Of a DNA stretch of 59,269 bases, positions 27,674 to 36,009 are shown piece after piece. Source of the DNA: an uncultured Bacteroidota bacterium (GTDB lineage: Bacteria; Bacteroidota; Bacteroidia; Bacteroidales; P3); NCBI GenBank assembly GCA_902778925.1, contig CACYZN010000010.1, forward strand, positions 1 to 59,269, in the 5' to 3' direction. Below the pieces are notes generated by a model. It was not told the origin of the DNA. It made no database searches and saw only the letters and a program-made list of their open reading frames with translations. A program made the position numbers and the translations under genes. How positions within the stretch are numbered: position 1 is the stretch's first letter; every line of letters begins with the position of its first letter.

Positions 27674-28165
27674 CTACAAGATCTTCAACGCTATCGCCGC
27701 GCAGGCTTCGGCATCGGCCAGTGCGTGGTGGTGGTTCTCCAGACAGTAGCCGCAGGCCTCGCTGACGGTATGCAGTTGGTGGTTGGGGAGGTCGCGCAGC
27801 TTGCGGCGCGAGGCGCGCAGCGTGTCGTAGAAGACATATCCCGGCCAGTCCATCCGATAGACCTGCATCACCGCCCGCAGGCAGCCCTCGTCGAACATCG
27901 CATTGTGCGCCACCAGCGGCAGCCCCTCTATCAGCGGTTCTATCTTGTGCCACACCGTGGGGAACACCTCGGCATCGTCGGTGTCTTCGTGGCAGAGGCC
28001 GTGCACCCGCTGGCAGAACCAGCTGTAGTAGTTAGGCTCCGGCTGTATGAGACTGTAGAACCTGTCCGTCACCTTACCCCCACGCACCACAACAACCCCC
28101 ACGCTGCACACGCTGCTGCGCTGCCCGTTGGCCGTCTCAAAGTCTATCGCCGCAAAATCCTGCAT
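27674..28165 (-). CDS. DEDDh 3'-5' exonuclease (DnaQ-like)
   Basis: Single-domain exonuclease of 163 residues related to DNA polymerase III epsilon and RNase T. Asp8 and Glu10 lie in AIDFETA, a third acidic residue in HNAMFDE, and the final His and Asp in HHALADAEACA, giving the DEDDh set. It lacks the polymerase-binding tail of DnaQ, so a stand-alone repair or RNA/DNA trimming role is more likely. Its last codons (AAGATCTTGTAG) coincide with the repeat motif TCTACAAGAT on the opposite strand, so the 3' end may have been remade by a repeat. It follows the ATPase by 3 bp on the same strand. Confidence 0.9.
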   Translation of the reverse strand: MQDFAAIDFETANGQRSSVCSVGVVVVRGGKVTDRFYSLIQPEPNYYSWFCQRVHGLCHEDTDDAEVFPTVWHKIEPLIEGLPLVAHNAMFDEGCLRAVMQVYRMDWPGYVFYDTLRASRRKLRDLPNHQLHTVSEACGYCLENHHHALADAEACAAIALKIL

Positions 28166-28168
28166 ACA

Positions 28169-29305
28169 CTATATCATGTATTGTTTTATCCAAAGCCCGA
28201 AGAAGCGATCGCCGACGCGGTACTTACGTTCAGCCTCGACAACGAGATCTTCTTCGCGCAGTTTTTTTATGGCAGCCTGTACGGAGCTTGCCGTGGACAA
28301 CCGATGATGTTTGATGAAAGCCGCAGAAGTGATTTGTGAAGCCCAACCGTCGGCAGCAATGGCGTAGAGAAGTGACTTTTGTCGGAGCGTAGTCCTGGAA
28401 AGGATTTCGCGGTAAAAACTGTCGTTGCCGTCAATGATGGATCTCAAAGAGTACTGCACAGTTTCCTCGTCGCAAGCGTCTCCGACCGCCGTATTGGAAA
28501 AAATCTCGTTCAACAGTCTCTGCACATAATAGGTATGCCCTTCAAACATGGCGTAGATTTCCGATGCGATGGCCGTAGGAATCGCCTTCCCACGTTCATG
28601 GAACTTCTCTTCTATGAAAGCGACGTATTTGTCTCGTGCAATAGCATCAAGAGAAATATTATCCGCGCTCTTGTAGAACGGACGGCTGGCACTGTCGAAC
28701 ATCATGCCAAGCAGGTGACGCTCGCTGCCGGCAAAGACAAATCGACAATTGTCGATTTTCTGGATGTGACCCCTGAGCAAAGCCTCGACATTTTTCTCCG
28801 GATATTTCGCAATCTGCTGGAACTCATCGATAGCGACAATACATGGACGGTCTGCTTGCTGAAGATAATGGAAAATCTCTTCCAACGTAAACTCCGGATG
28901 ATCAATGTCCCCCAAAGCAATGTTGAACGACGGGAGACCTGTGGCGGCATCGAACCCAAACCTTCCATTCACGCTCTTGAGTGCTTGGACCAGTCTCTGC
29001 GTCAACTTCTTGCCGTAAGGAACAGTCTGTTCATACACTGCGCGTCCCAAGTCATAAACCAACTCCTGCAGGCAAGTGGTATGCAATATGTCGACAAAGA
29101 ACGTATAGTAGTTGTCGGCAATCTGCCTCTGGTCAAAACAATACTGTATCAGACCCGTCTTACCCATACGGCGTTCTGATCTTATTACCACATTATTCCC
29201 GTTGCACAATAGCTTCATCATACGGGCCGACTCCTGCTCGCGGTCACAGAAATACTCAGGTTTGATTCGCCCCGACACCACAAAAGGATTCTCGTCTTCT
29301 TTCAT
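28169..29305 (-). CDS. AAA-family ATPase (archaeal-type, DNA-binding winged-helix C-terminus)
   Basis: 378-residue STAND/AAA-like ATPase of the type common in Bacteroidetes accessory regions. Walker A is SERRMGKTGL (residues 43-52), Walker B CIVAIDEF (155-162), with a sensor-like VFAGSERHLL. The C-terminal region looks like a winged helix (TSAAFIKHHRLSTASSVQAAIKKLREEDLV). These proteins are often linked to mobile DNA, but the molecular role is unknown. ATG 29305 is preferred over 29359 because a promoter box lies at 29328-29335, inside the longer frame. It precedes the exonuclease by 3 bp and may be co-transcribed. Base composition is more AT-rich than the surrounding housekeeping genes. Confidence 0.88.
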   Translation of the reverse strand: MKEDENPFVVSGRIKPEYFCDREQESARMMKLLCNGNNVVIRSERRMGKTGLIQYCFDQRQIADNYYTFFVDILHTTCLQELVYDLGRAVYEQTVPYGKKLTQRLVQALKSVNGRFGFDAATGLPSFNIALGDIDHPEFTLEEIFHYLQQADRPCIVAIDEFQQIAKYPEKNVEALLRGHIQKIDNCRFVFAGSERHLLGMMFDSASRPFYKSADNISLDAIARDKYVAFIEEKFHERGKAIPTAIASEIYAMFEGHTYYVQRLLNEIFSNTAVGDACDEETVQYSLRSIIDGNDSFYREILSRTTLRQKSLLYAIAADGWASQITSAAFIKHHRLSTASSVQAAIKKLREEDLVVEAERKYRVGDRFFGLWIKQYMI

Positions 29306-29327
29306 AATTATCAATATTTTTCGGCTG

Positions 29328-29360
29328 CAAAGATACGAACTTTTCTTTATATTATGCAAA
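29328..29360 (-). promoter_or_regulatory. Promoter of the ATPase gene
   Basis: Minus-strand -7 box TATCTTTG at 29328-29335 with TTTG at 29357-29360, 21 nt upstream. The start codon lies 22 bp downstream of the -7 box. Confidence 0.65.
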
Positions 29361-29560
29361 TCAAATTATGCAATTTGAATAATTCAATTCGAATAATAAC
29401 CATATATTATTATACAACAGCCATTTATATGGCATATGAATGATTATTCCACATGCTTTCACATTCGCAACTTCAACCTGTAAGTAATCCTTACAAGCTA
29501 CCATCTCAGGCAGTTGTTCGAGATTTCCGAACGGGTGCATATTGCTGGGGAATCATAACG

Positions 29561-29960
29561 ACGTGCATTTTTTGCACGTTATTCGTTGTGGTATGTGCAA
29601 ATTTTGCACATATGACCTTATGGTGGTTGTCGTATAATTTGCGATAACCACCAATTCTCTTCATGTGAACATTTTAGCAACTGTTGCATCTTTTGCAACA
29701 GTTGCACAGTTCAGATATATACAATTATTCTATTTTCTGTGGGTATAATCATCAAAATATTATAATATTTTGCGGAATACACTCCTCAAATATGTACATT
29801 CTTTGCACGTTATTCGTTGTGGTATGTGCATAATTTGCACTTACCACCGTATTACAGTTGTTGCATTTTTTGCAACAACTATCATACTGCCTCATAAATT
29901 AACTGTTGCATTTTTTGCAACAATTGCATGAAAAATAACACGCAAAAAATGCGTGTTATT
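29561..29960. repeat. Cluster of seven small hairpins with TGCA-N5-TGCA centres
   Basis: In the 842-bp gene-free stretch 29306-30147 there are seven dyads, each with a 5-nt A/T loop flanked by TGCA or its equivalent. Arm pairs are 29561-29567/29573-29579, 29592-29599/29605-29612, 29677-29688/29694-29705, 29856-29865/29871-29880, 29904-29910/29916-29922 and 29934-29944/29950-29960; a looser one lies at 29827-29840. All arms listed are perfect, 7 to 12 bp. A 29-bp direct repeat (29571-29599 and 29802-29830) spans two of them. No open frame of note is present; the stretch is AT-rich. Confidence 0.85.
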
Positions 29961-30147
29961 CCAACTATCAAGTTTTCCGTGACACATAAGCCGTTAGCAT
30001 GGTAATATTCATAATTTGCACATTACCTCCTGCACCCGTCACACCTCTCTATTGGTTTTGCTCCCCTTTTGCTCCCCTTTTCGTCACCTTTTGTGTGCCA
30101 CTATGTTACCTATATGGTGACTATAGCGTTCCATCGAGGAAGTACAT

Positions 30148-30948
30148 TCATACCCGAACAGCTCTGTCGGCATCCAAAAAACGCAGTAGGCCTTTGTCGT
30201 CTAAATAGAAACACTCGCCACAATCAACGCAGATGTTGTTCCCAACCGAATACGGCCCATCCCATGTTCCGTCTGTCGAATTCTTCTGTGCCGTATGGCC
30301 GAAGACCTGTGTATAACACCCTTCTACCTTGTCATACTCATGGATGTCGGCCCATACTATCGACCCAGCGAAGCTGCTTCCCCCACGGATGCTCCCCACC
30401 ATCGCCAAAGCGTCCATGAACCCGGTACGCTCGTCCGTCTGTAGGGATTCGCGAAACAGCTCATCGACCTTGGTCGCCAACGCTTGGGCATCGTTCTTGT
30501 CGACGTCATCGAACAATCCGCACCAACCAATCCATACAGGATGCATACCTGCGTGAGAAAACAGGAACGGCTTGCCGTCCACATTCCGGTATGCACACAG
30601 AGAGAATAGGTCGGTGTTCTCGTTGAAGAGCTCCGACATAACATCCGCCCACTCGTAGCAGAACCGGTCGGCATACACCGTCCACAGCCCCCAGGGATCG
30701 CCGAGATACGAAAGGTCGTGGTTTCCCAGTAGCATCGTCACACGGTCTTTATACCTTTGGCTAAATGCTAAAATCTCGCGCAGATTCTTCAATGCATCTA
30801 GGCCGCTGATATCCTCGTCTTCGAATGGGTCGGCATAGTCGCCCAGGAAGATACAAGGAGTTCCGGCTTCGACATAAGGTATCGCTTCTTTCCAAAACGT
30901 CCTCCCGTGGATGTCGGGGATGATAATTGTGTTTTTTATTGGTTCCAT
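30148..30948 (-). CDS. Calcineurin-like metallophosphoesterase
   Basis: Cytoplasmic phosphoesterase of 266 residues. The five metal-binding blocks are visible in order: PDIHGR (Asp12, His14), LGDYADPF, LLGNHDLSYLG, FSHAG and FGHTAQ. The arrangement resembles bacterial Ser/Thr protein phosphatases and diadenosine tetraphosphatases, but the substrate is unknown. It is the last gene of the minus-strand run that begins with the SPFH-GYF protein at 35452, although a 99-bp gap separates it from the next gene upstream. The ATG at 30948 is the only reasonable start. Confidence 0.85.
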   Translation of the reverse strand: MEPIKNTIIIPDIHGRTFWKEAIPYVEAGTPCIFLGDYADPFEDEDISGLDALKNLREILAFSQRYKDRVTMLLGNHDLSYLGDPWGLWTVYADRFCYEWADVMSELFNENTDLFSLCAYRNVDGKPFLFSHAGMHPVWIGWCGLFDDVDKNDAQALATKVDELFRESLQTDERTGFMDALAMVGSIRGGSSFAGSIVWADIHEYDKVEGCYTQVFGHTAQKNSTDGTWDGPYSVGNNICVDCGECFYLDDKGLLRFLDADRAVRV

Positions 30949-31047
30949 AGCATCACTGTTTTATACTATATAACCAAGAACAAACAATTATTTCCACAAA
31001 TTCCAATGTCTTTAATCGACGGTTCTCCACTTCTCTGGGGGGGGTAT

Positions 31048-31605
31048 TCATTCTTCATCGGCAATATGGTTGGTGATATCGAAGTAATAGTCCTCGAAGT
31101 GTGTCTCGTCTCCCGAAGTGACGATATATCGCAAGAGGTCGTAGTATCGTCCATCCTTATGGATAATACCTTGTTCGGCAAGACGCATCCGCACATTACG
31201 GGCAGGATACCATTCAAACAAGATGGTCATAATGGCATATTCCAGACGCACATAGTGTTTGCTATCATAGATGACGAAAGGATTGTCTGTCGAGCATCCT
31301 TTGTTTTGGGGAGAATAGTTGCGATACTGTTCGTTATCCCCGTCGAGACCGTTTACCCAAAGAGCATCCGCCAAAGCGCTGTGGAGCTCTGACGGTTCTC
31401 CCACAATGAGCCCGGCCATTCCTTCAAGCGAAGAATAATGTTCCATCCGCAGACAGCGCCCATTCAGCACAAACTGCTTCTCCCCCGTATCCAGCACCGT
31501 CGTCGTACCATTATTCTGATGATAAATCCTGAGATACTGGCCATCAGTAGGGATAATCAGCTCACTATCGTCTTCGTAGAGGAAGTTTTCCGTGTCCATA
31601 TTCAT
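31048..31605 (-). CDS. Hypothetical acidic protein in the SPFH operon
   Basis: 185 residues; no family recognised. The sequence is soluble, acidic and without a signal peptide or membrane segment. The N-terminal part is rich in beta-strand pattern (GQYLRIYHQNNGTTTVLDTG, QFVLNGRCLRMEHYSSLEG). The C-terminal part is helical (YVRLEYAIMTILFEWYPARNVRMRLAEQG) and ends with an acidic stretch. It sits between the zinc-ribbon protein and the phosphoesterase on the same strand, so it probably belongs to the same accessory operon. ATG 31605 and ATG 31599 are both possible starts. Confidence 0.7.
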   Translation of the reverse strand: MNMDTENFLYEDDSELIIPTDGQYLRIYHQNNGTTTVLDTGEKQFVLNGRCLRMEHYSSLEGMAGLIVGEPSELHSALADALWVNGLDGDNEQYRNYSPQNKGCSTDNPFVIYDSKHYVRLEYAIMTILFEWYPARNVRMRLAEQGIIHKDGRYYDLLRYIVTSGDETHFEDYYFDITNHIADEE

Positions 31606-31658
31606 TCCATCGTGGCTCCATATTCTATTTGCAAACCACCGAGATAAATATTTCTACA

Positions 31659-32306
31659 TTAGTTTTTATCGTCAGTAATAAGGTTTACATGAATAGAATA
31701 CATAAACTTCATGCGGTTGAAGGCGATGTTGTAGAAGCGTGAGGCAAAAATGGGGAGTTCGTTGAATTGGGCGTTTGGCGGTAGCGGCAGGTCGGTGGTG
31801 AGGTCGATAGTCTGTGCGGTGCAGATGGCCAACAGTTGTTCCTCCGAAAGAGGAAACCAGGAATAACCATCTTCAAATTGTGCTCCGTGAAATGTTATAA
31901 CGTCTTTGTCCTCTCCCAACTGTATTGCCATCCTCAACGCGGGCCGTTTCCCAGCGATGCCGATAAACAGTTTCTCACTCCGGGTATTGCATTGGAATCG
32001 TAAGCGCCAATGGGGTGTGGGTATATGGTGGAGAAACCCGTCGTTGGCGTAGAATGGCGTGCTGGTGATCTGGTACCGCTTGCCATCTTTTTGTAATTCA
32101 ACGAATGGACTCTCTATAATCAGTGCCTCGTTGGTGACAATATAGTCATTATGCTTACGGGCATTACCTTTAGCTGCAGGCTCTTTGCGGATAGCCTCTT
32201 GGCACTCCCCTGTAAATACCGCACCACAGTACCGACATACCGACGTAAACTTATCCTGTTCCATCGGTGCACCGCAATTGGGGCATTTACCAGCATCGTC
32301 TTTCAT
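31659..32306 (-). CDS. Zinc-ribbon protein of unknown function
   Basis: 215 residues. The N-terminus is a zinc ribbon with two Cys pairs, CPNCGAP (residues 8-14) and CRYCGAVF (24-31), then a charged linker and a beta-rich domain of about 150 residues (YIVTNEALIIESPFVELQKDGKRY, WRLRFQCNTRSEKLFIGIAG). No signal peptide or membrane span. A zinc-ribbon protein in the same operon as an SPFH protein recalls the Bacillus YdjG-YdjI pair, a membrane-stress system; this parallel is inference from neighbourhood only, as no sequence relation can be shown here. Confidence 0.75.
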   Translation of the reverse strand: MKDDAGKCPNCGAPMEQDKFTSVCRYCGAVFTGECQEAIRKEPAAKGNARKHNDYIVTNEALIIESPFVELQKDGKRYQITSTPFYANDGFLHHIPTPHWRLRFQCNTRSEKLFIGIAGKRPALRMAIQLGEDKDVITFHGAQFEDGYSWFPLSEEQLLAICTAQTIDLTTDLPLPPNAQFNELPIFASRFYNIAFNRMKFMYSIHVNLITDDKN

Positions 32307-32394
32307 GAATAATCATTAGTTGTAATACTATTGATGCAAATAGTCTCTTTGGGAGAAGCATCTCTTTTTATTTTGCTATACCCGTACCTATAAT

Positions 32395-32690
32395 TTAAAC
32401 ACCGAGCTTTGTAATGGCATCTTTAGCCATCTCATCCAATAAACTATTTTCTTTTTCAATTAATTTCTCATACAACGATAATACGGCTATTCGTATCGAC
32501 TCCTCGTCATTTTTTGTGTCATCTTTTTTCTGTGTGTCGTTCTCGTCGTCAATGAACACTTTCAATTTCAATTCAGGAAATTTCTCCTCAATCAACAGAA
32601 GCACCAGCAACAATATCACACACCAGATATCTTGCAACCACGGCTTAGAGAAAAGCATCAGCAGGAACAACACATTTATTTCACCAAACC
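32395..32690 (-). pseudogene. Truncated paralogue of the 114-residue membrane protein
   Basis: The reading frame from about 32690 to the stop at 32395 begins with FLLMLFSKPWLQDIWCVI, which closely matches FLLMIFSEPQLQDNWCVI in the intact membrane protein at 33995-34339. The first 70 residues, including two membrane segments, are missing, and the frame starts exactly at the end of the 288-residue gene upstream. After the shared hydrophobic segment the tail differs (KVFIDDENDTQKKDD and a helical end). A start at ATG 32658 or GTG 32673 could still give a short membrane-anchored protein of about 87-92 residues, so it may be a new small gene rather than dead. Confidence 0.6.
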
Positions 32691-33542
32691 ATATGCAAAC
32701 AATCCCACCCCGCCAGTAAGAAATATAACTGCAAAGAGAATAAGGACGCCAAATCCAGAGTCTGTACTTCCAAAGTCTGCTCCACAAATCATTAATATAC
32801 CGATAACAGCCAGTACAATTCCTACAACTATTAATGCCGTTTTACTACCCCTTTCACTCTTCTCTCTTCTCTCTGCCTCTATCTTATTTTTTTCTTCTTC
32901 AAAATTCTTTTGATCATTCCATGCCTTGAATTCCTCAAGTTCTTTTTGACATTTGCTTTTTAGTATCGCTGAGGCATCTTGATATTTTTCTTTGTCAATC
33001 ACCTCATTATACATTGCTTGAAAGAATAGAATAAAATCGTTACAATCAAACTCGAAACATATATCATTATATTTTCGTCCCTGAAAACTTAATGTTTTCG
33101 CCTCACAACACTTAATAAAATCTTCTTTGGCAATGGGGAACTCATCTGATCTGTTCTCGTCTATTTCTAAACGGATATTTGTGTGTCCATTAATGTTGAT
33201 AATTATTACATCTTCGTATCTTCCTCTATTTCTACAAATAATAGAGAATTCCTCTCCTTTTTGAGATGATTTATATTGAATGTCCATATTTGAATTAATC
33301 CCTGGGACAAACAATTCGTCACATACGCGCAGACCAAATCTACTAATTAGTTTCGGTTTATAATCACCATTAAAATATTTATCATATTCATATACTGCAT
33401 CTATAGACTTAATATCTAATGCTTCAAAATCTAGTAATATATGATTTGTCTGAACAGTCGTTTCTTGTGTAAACTTGTCCTCTGTTTTAGAGATTATATC
33501 ACAGTTTTGATATGCTTCGTTATAATTATTAAAACGCTTCAT
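32676..33542 (-). CDS. Hypothetical protein with two C-terminal membrane segments
   Basis: 288 residues; no known family recognised. The N-terminal 190 residues look soluble and beta-rich (SRFGLRVCDELFVPGINSN, IICRNRGRYEDVIIININGH). A charged coiled-coil stretch (QKELEEFKAWNDQKNFEEEKNKIEAERREKSERG) leads into two adjacent membrane helices (TALIVVGIVLAVIGILMICG and GVLILFAVIFLTGGVGLFAYGL). The likely topology is a large cytoplasmic domain with a tail anchor. The gene is much more AT-rich than the genome around it, a sign of transfer. It overlaps no neighbour in frame and lies on the same strand as the SPFH operon. Confidence 0.75.
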   Translation of the reverse strand: MKRFNNYNEAYQNCDIISKTEDKFTQETTVQTNHILLDFEALDIKSIDAVYEYDKYFNGDYKPKLISRFGLRVCDELFVPGINSNMDIQYKSSQKGEEFSIICRNRGRYEDVIIININGHTNIRLEIDENRSDEFPIAKEDFIKCCEAKTLSFQGRKYNDICFEFDCNDFILFFQAMYNEVIDKEKYQDASAILKSKCQKELEEFKAWNDQKNFEEEKNKIEAERREKSERGSKTALIVVGIVLAVIGILMICGADFGSTDSGFGVLILFAVIFLTGGVGLFAYGLVK

Positions 33543-33605
33543 AATAATTCTTTTTTAATCATTTCTATATACGTTAATTAAATATCTTCTATTCCATAAT
33601 CTTTT

Positions 33606-33965
33606 TTATTTGTTTTTTTCGATTTTTTGTGTCAGACTTTGCATGTTCCGAAGCTCTCTATCATAAAAATTATCCTTACTTTGTACACAATACGGTTTAA
33701 TCTCATACATAATGATTCTACTTTTCTCTATGGGTTTAAACAATCGCACCTTATCATCTTTATTGTAATTGTAATTATTCCCATCTAACACTTTGAGACA
33801 TAGCGTTTCAATGTCACTTTCCACCAAGTCTATATTAGGTATTCCATATGTGGATTGGTCTTGAAATACTGCCTGATATTTTTCCTCGAGGAGTTTCACA
33901 AATTCCTTGCCCAAATCTCCATTCCCACTAAATGTAAAAGCCACAATGTTTTTAAATGTTTCCAT
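33606..33965 (-). CDS. Hypothetical small protein in the SPFH operon
   Basis: 119 residues, no family recognised. It is soluble with an alpha/beta pattern (IVAFTFSGNGDLGKEFVKLLEEKYQAVF and VRLFKPIEKSRIIMYEIKPY) and a lysine-rich C-terminal helix. No signal peptide, membrane segment or metal motif. Base composition is AT-rich like the adjacent 288-residue gene. It lies 29 bp downstream of the 114-residue membrane protein, in the same direction, and so is likely co-transcribed. Confidence 0.7.
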   Translation of the reverse strand: METFKNIVAFTFSGNGDLGKEFVKLLEEKYQAVFQDQSTYGIPNIDLVESDIETLCLKVLDGNNYNYNKDDKVRLFKPIEKSRIIMYEIKPYCVQSKDNFYDRELRNMQSLTQKIEKNK

Positions 33966-33994
33966 GATAATATTTTATTGGGTTAATACTTACT

Positions 33995-34339
33995 TTATAG
34001 ATTATATTTACTTACACGATGTGTGATATATAGCATTACTGCTTCTATCAGCAGTATTATCAGTGATACAATCACGCACCAGTTGTCCTGCAGCTGTGGT
34101 TCGGAGAAAATCATCAGCAGGAACATGACAAGTCCAAGAAAAGCAAACACAAAGGGCAGCGACACGCGGAAGGCATCTTTCATGGTGATGCATTCGGTGA
34201 TGTACATCAAAGTAGCAGTAAATGCTATCACCAGGCTGGTGGCCAGCATATTGAAGGTGTGGTAGCTGGACAACAACAAGCCCGCCAGAATATTGACGAC
34301 CAGAACAGCCAGCGTTGCAAAAAGAATGGTCTTTTTCAT
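33995..34339 (-). CDS. Four-helix membrane protein of unknown function
   Basis: 114 residues with four predicted membrane segments: ILFATLAVLVVNILAGLLL, LATSLVIAFTATLMYI, LPFVFAFLGLVMFLLMIF and WCVIVSLIILLIEAVMLYI. Short charged loops (ITMKDAFR, SEPQLQDN) separate them. No catalytic residues are evident. It directly follows the SPFH-GYF gene (18-bp gap) and may anchor or work with that protein. A truncated relative of its C-terminal half lies at 32395-32690, so this gene has been duplicated within the operon. Confidence 0.78.
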   Translation of the reverse strand: MKKTILFATLAVLVVNILAGLLLSSYHTFNMLATSLVIAFTATLMYITECITMKDAFRVSLPFVFAFLGLVMFLLMIFSEPQLQDNWCVIVSLIILLIEAVMLYITHRVSKYNL

Positions 34340-34357
34340 TATGACTAATGTTTGATG

Positions 34358-35452
34358 TTAGACATTCGGGATAGGTGGTGGTGTGGGTTGCACGCTTGCA
34401 ATACCCAACGTGGCGAGCGGTGCCCATTGCGCCATACCGGCTTTCCAAACCAGCGTGTCTCCATTCACAGTCCCCTGCTGTATCATGGCCTGCAAGGCGG
34501 CCATATCGAACGGTCCTTGCTGTGTACCGGCGACAACAACATAATACTGCGCCTGCGGCACAGGCGGCGGTGCCACAGGCGATTGTGTGTTGATGAAAGC
34601 CCCCGCCAATCCTGCCACCTGCGAGCCAATGCCCACTCCCGCACCGATACCTACGGCAGTGTTCATTGCACCACCGCCAGTGTTGCCGGCTGCTTTCTCA
34701 AGCACATCGAAACTGCGGCGCATCTGGTAGTTCTCGTTGCCGATGATACGCATCTCGGCTTTGGCATCGATAGCTTCTTTGAGGCGCTTGAAACTGGCGT
34801 CGCTCTCATCGACCGTAACTGCTATCACGGTGAACAGCTGCAACTCCACACCGTATGCCTCGAAAACAGGCTGCAACAGTTTTTGAGCCATATCCGACAA
34901 CTCGGTGGCCTTGCTGCCGATATTCACCACCGACGCATCGACAGCCAGCATGGCGTCGCTGACAATGGACGACAGGCGCGATTGGATGACTCCGCGGAAA
35001 TAGTTGCCGAGCGTCTCGGTGTCGAACGACGGCATGTTGCCCACAAAACTCTCCAAAAAGAGCCGAGGATTGGCGACGCGGAAACCATATTGCCCATAGG
35101 CGCGCATGGGAACAATGACACCGTACTTCGGATCTTCAATTTGGAGCGGTGCCGCAGTACCCCATTTGCAGTCGAGGATGGTGGTCTGGTTGACAAACCA
35201 CACCTCGGCAGCGAAGGGCGACTCCTTGCCAAACGGCAGGTTGATAATCTTGTTGAGCAGCGGGATATTCTCGCTGTTGATGGTGTAGGTGCCAGACGTG
35301 AACTCGTCGAAAATCTTACCACCACGCACGAAGAATGCCGTCTGTGCGGGATAGACAATCAGCTGGGAACCCAGTCTTATGTCGTCTTCAACATATTTGC
35401 CCACCACTTCGTCAGGCCGATTCTCGTATCGTACAACATTTACTATTGCCAT
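34358..35452 (-). CDS. SPFH (band 7) domain protein with C-terminal GYF domain
   Basis: 364 residues. The N-terminal two thirds form an SPFH/virion-core-like domain related to Bacillus YdjI (VVGKYVEDDIRLGSQLIVYPAQTAFFVRGGKIFDEFTSGTY reads as its start). A Gly/Ala-rich linker (AVGIGAGVGIGSQVAGLAGA) and a GYF_2 domain follow at about residues 305-352 (YYVVVAGTQQGPFD, LVWKAGMAQWAPL), which normally binds Pro-rich peptides; a Pro-rich tail is present. Such proteins form membrane-associated scaffolds in stress responses. The start is set at ATG 35452 because it begins the conserved domain; the upstream in-frame start at 35491 adds only charged residues. It is the first gene of the accessory operon. 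Confidence 0.88.
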   Translation of the reverse strand: MAIVNVVRYENRPDEVVGKYVEDDIRLGSQLIVYPAQTAFFVRGGKIFDEFTSGTYTINSENIPLLNKIINLPFGKESPFAAEVWFVNQTTILDCKWGTAAPLQIEDPKYGVIVPMRAYGQYGFRVANPRLFLESFVGNMPSFDTETLGNYFRGVIQSRLSSIVSDAMLAVDASVVNIGSKATELSDMAQKLLQPVFEAYGVELQLFTVIAVTVDESDASFKRLKEAIDAKAEMRIIGNENYQMRRSFDVLEKAAGNTGGGAMNTAVGIGAGVGIGSQVAGLAGAFINTQSPVAPPPVPQAQYYVVVAGTQQGPFDMAALQAMIQQGTVNGDTLVWKAGMAQWAPLATLGIASVQPTPPPIPNV

Positions 35453-35781
35453 AGTTTCATCTTTTCGTTTTCTTGTTCTCTCTACCGACAACGAAAAGAG
35501 CGCGGGTCTAAACTGTCTTGCTTATCCCGTGTACTTAGGCCTTCGCATTGCCCATCATCCGAGGATAAGCAATGTCGAAGCCCACGCTGTAATGAAATAC
35601 GATAGAAACTATGAGAGCACTATGTACATCATACCCATGGACGCCGGTCATCGCGTTATCGTGCGGATGATGTATTTGAATTTGCGAAGTTCAGTACACC
35701 GCAGACTAACGTTTAACTCAACGTCTTTTCAATATGTCTGTCGCCCGCCATTGCCCGTGTGGACTCCGACGATTGACAGTG

Positions 35782-35812
35782 CAAAAATACATACTTTTTT
35801 TGAATCCACAAA
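35782..35812 (-). promoter_or_regulatory. Promoter of the SPFH-GYF operon
   Basis: Minus-strand -7 box TATTTTTG at 35782-35789 and -33 TTTG at 35809-35812 with the ideal 19-nt spacing. The distance to the ATG at 35452 implies an unusually long untranslated leader of about 330 nt. Confidence 0.65.
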
Positions 35813-36009
35813 ATTTTTATGATATTACACGAGCAACATTGCGTTTTTGTTGTTCAACACATTGCTGCCGCCTCAAATATAACACAATTAACCACGAATA
35901 CCTAAACGTCCTTTTTTAACTGCAAAAATACAACAAAAGTGTACCGTATCGCGACACACCCTCATGTATATTGCAGATCAACAGATTAATACCAATCCGT
36001 TCTGTATTC

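Noticed and set aside
29306-30147. Short open frames of up to about 69 codons in the hairpin stretch
   Set aside because: They lack recognisable similarity and run through the repeated hairpins; no promoter or start context supports them.
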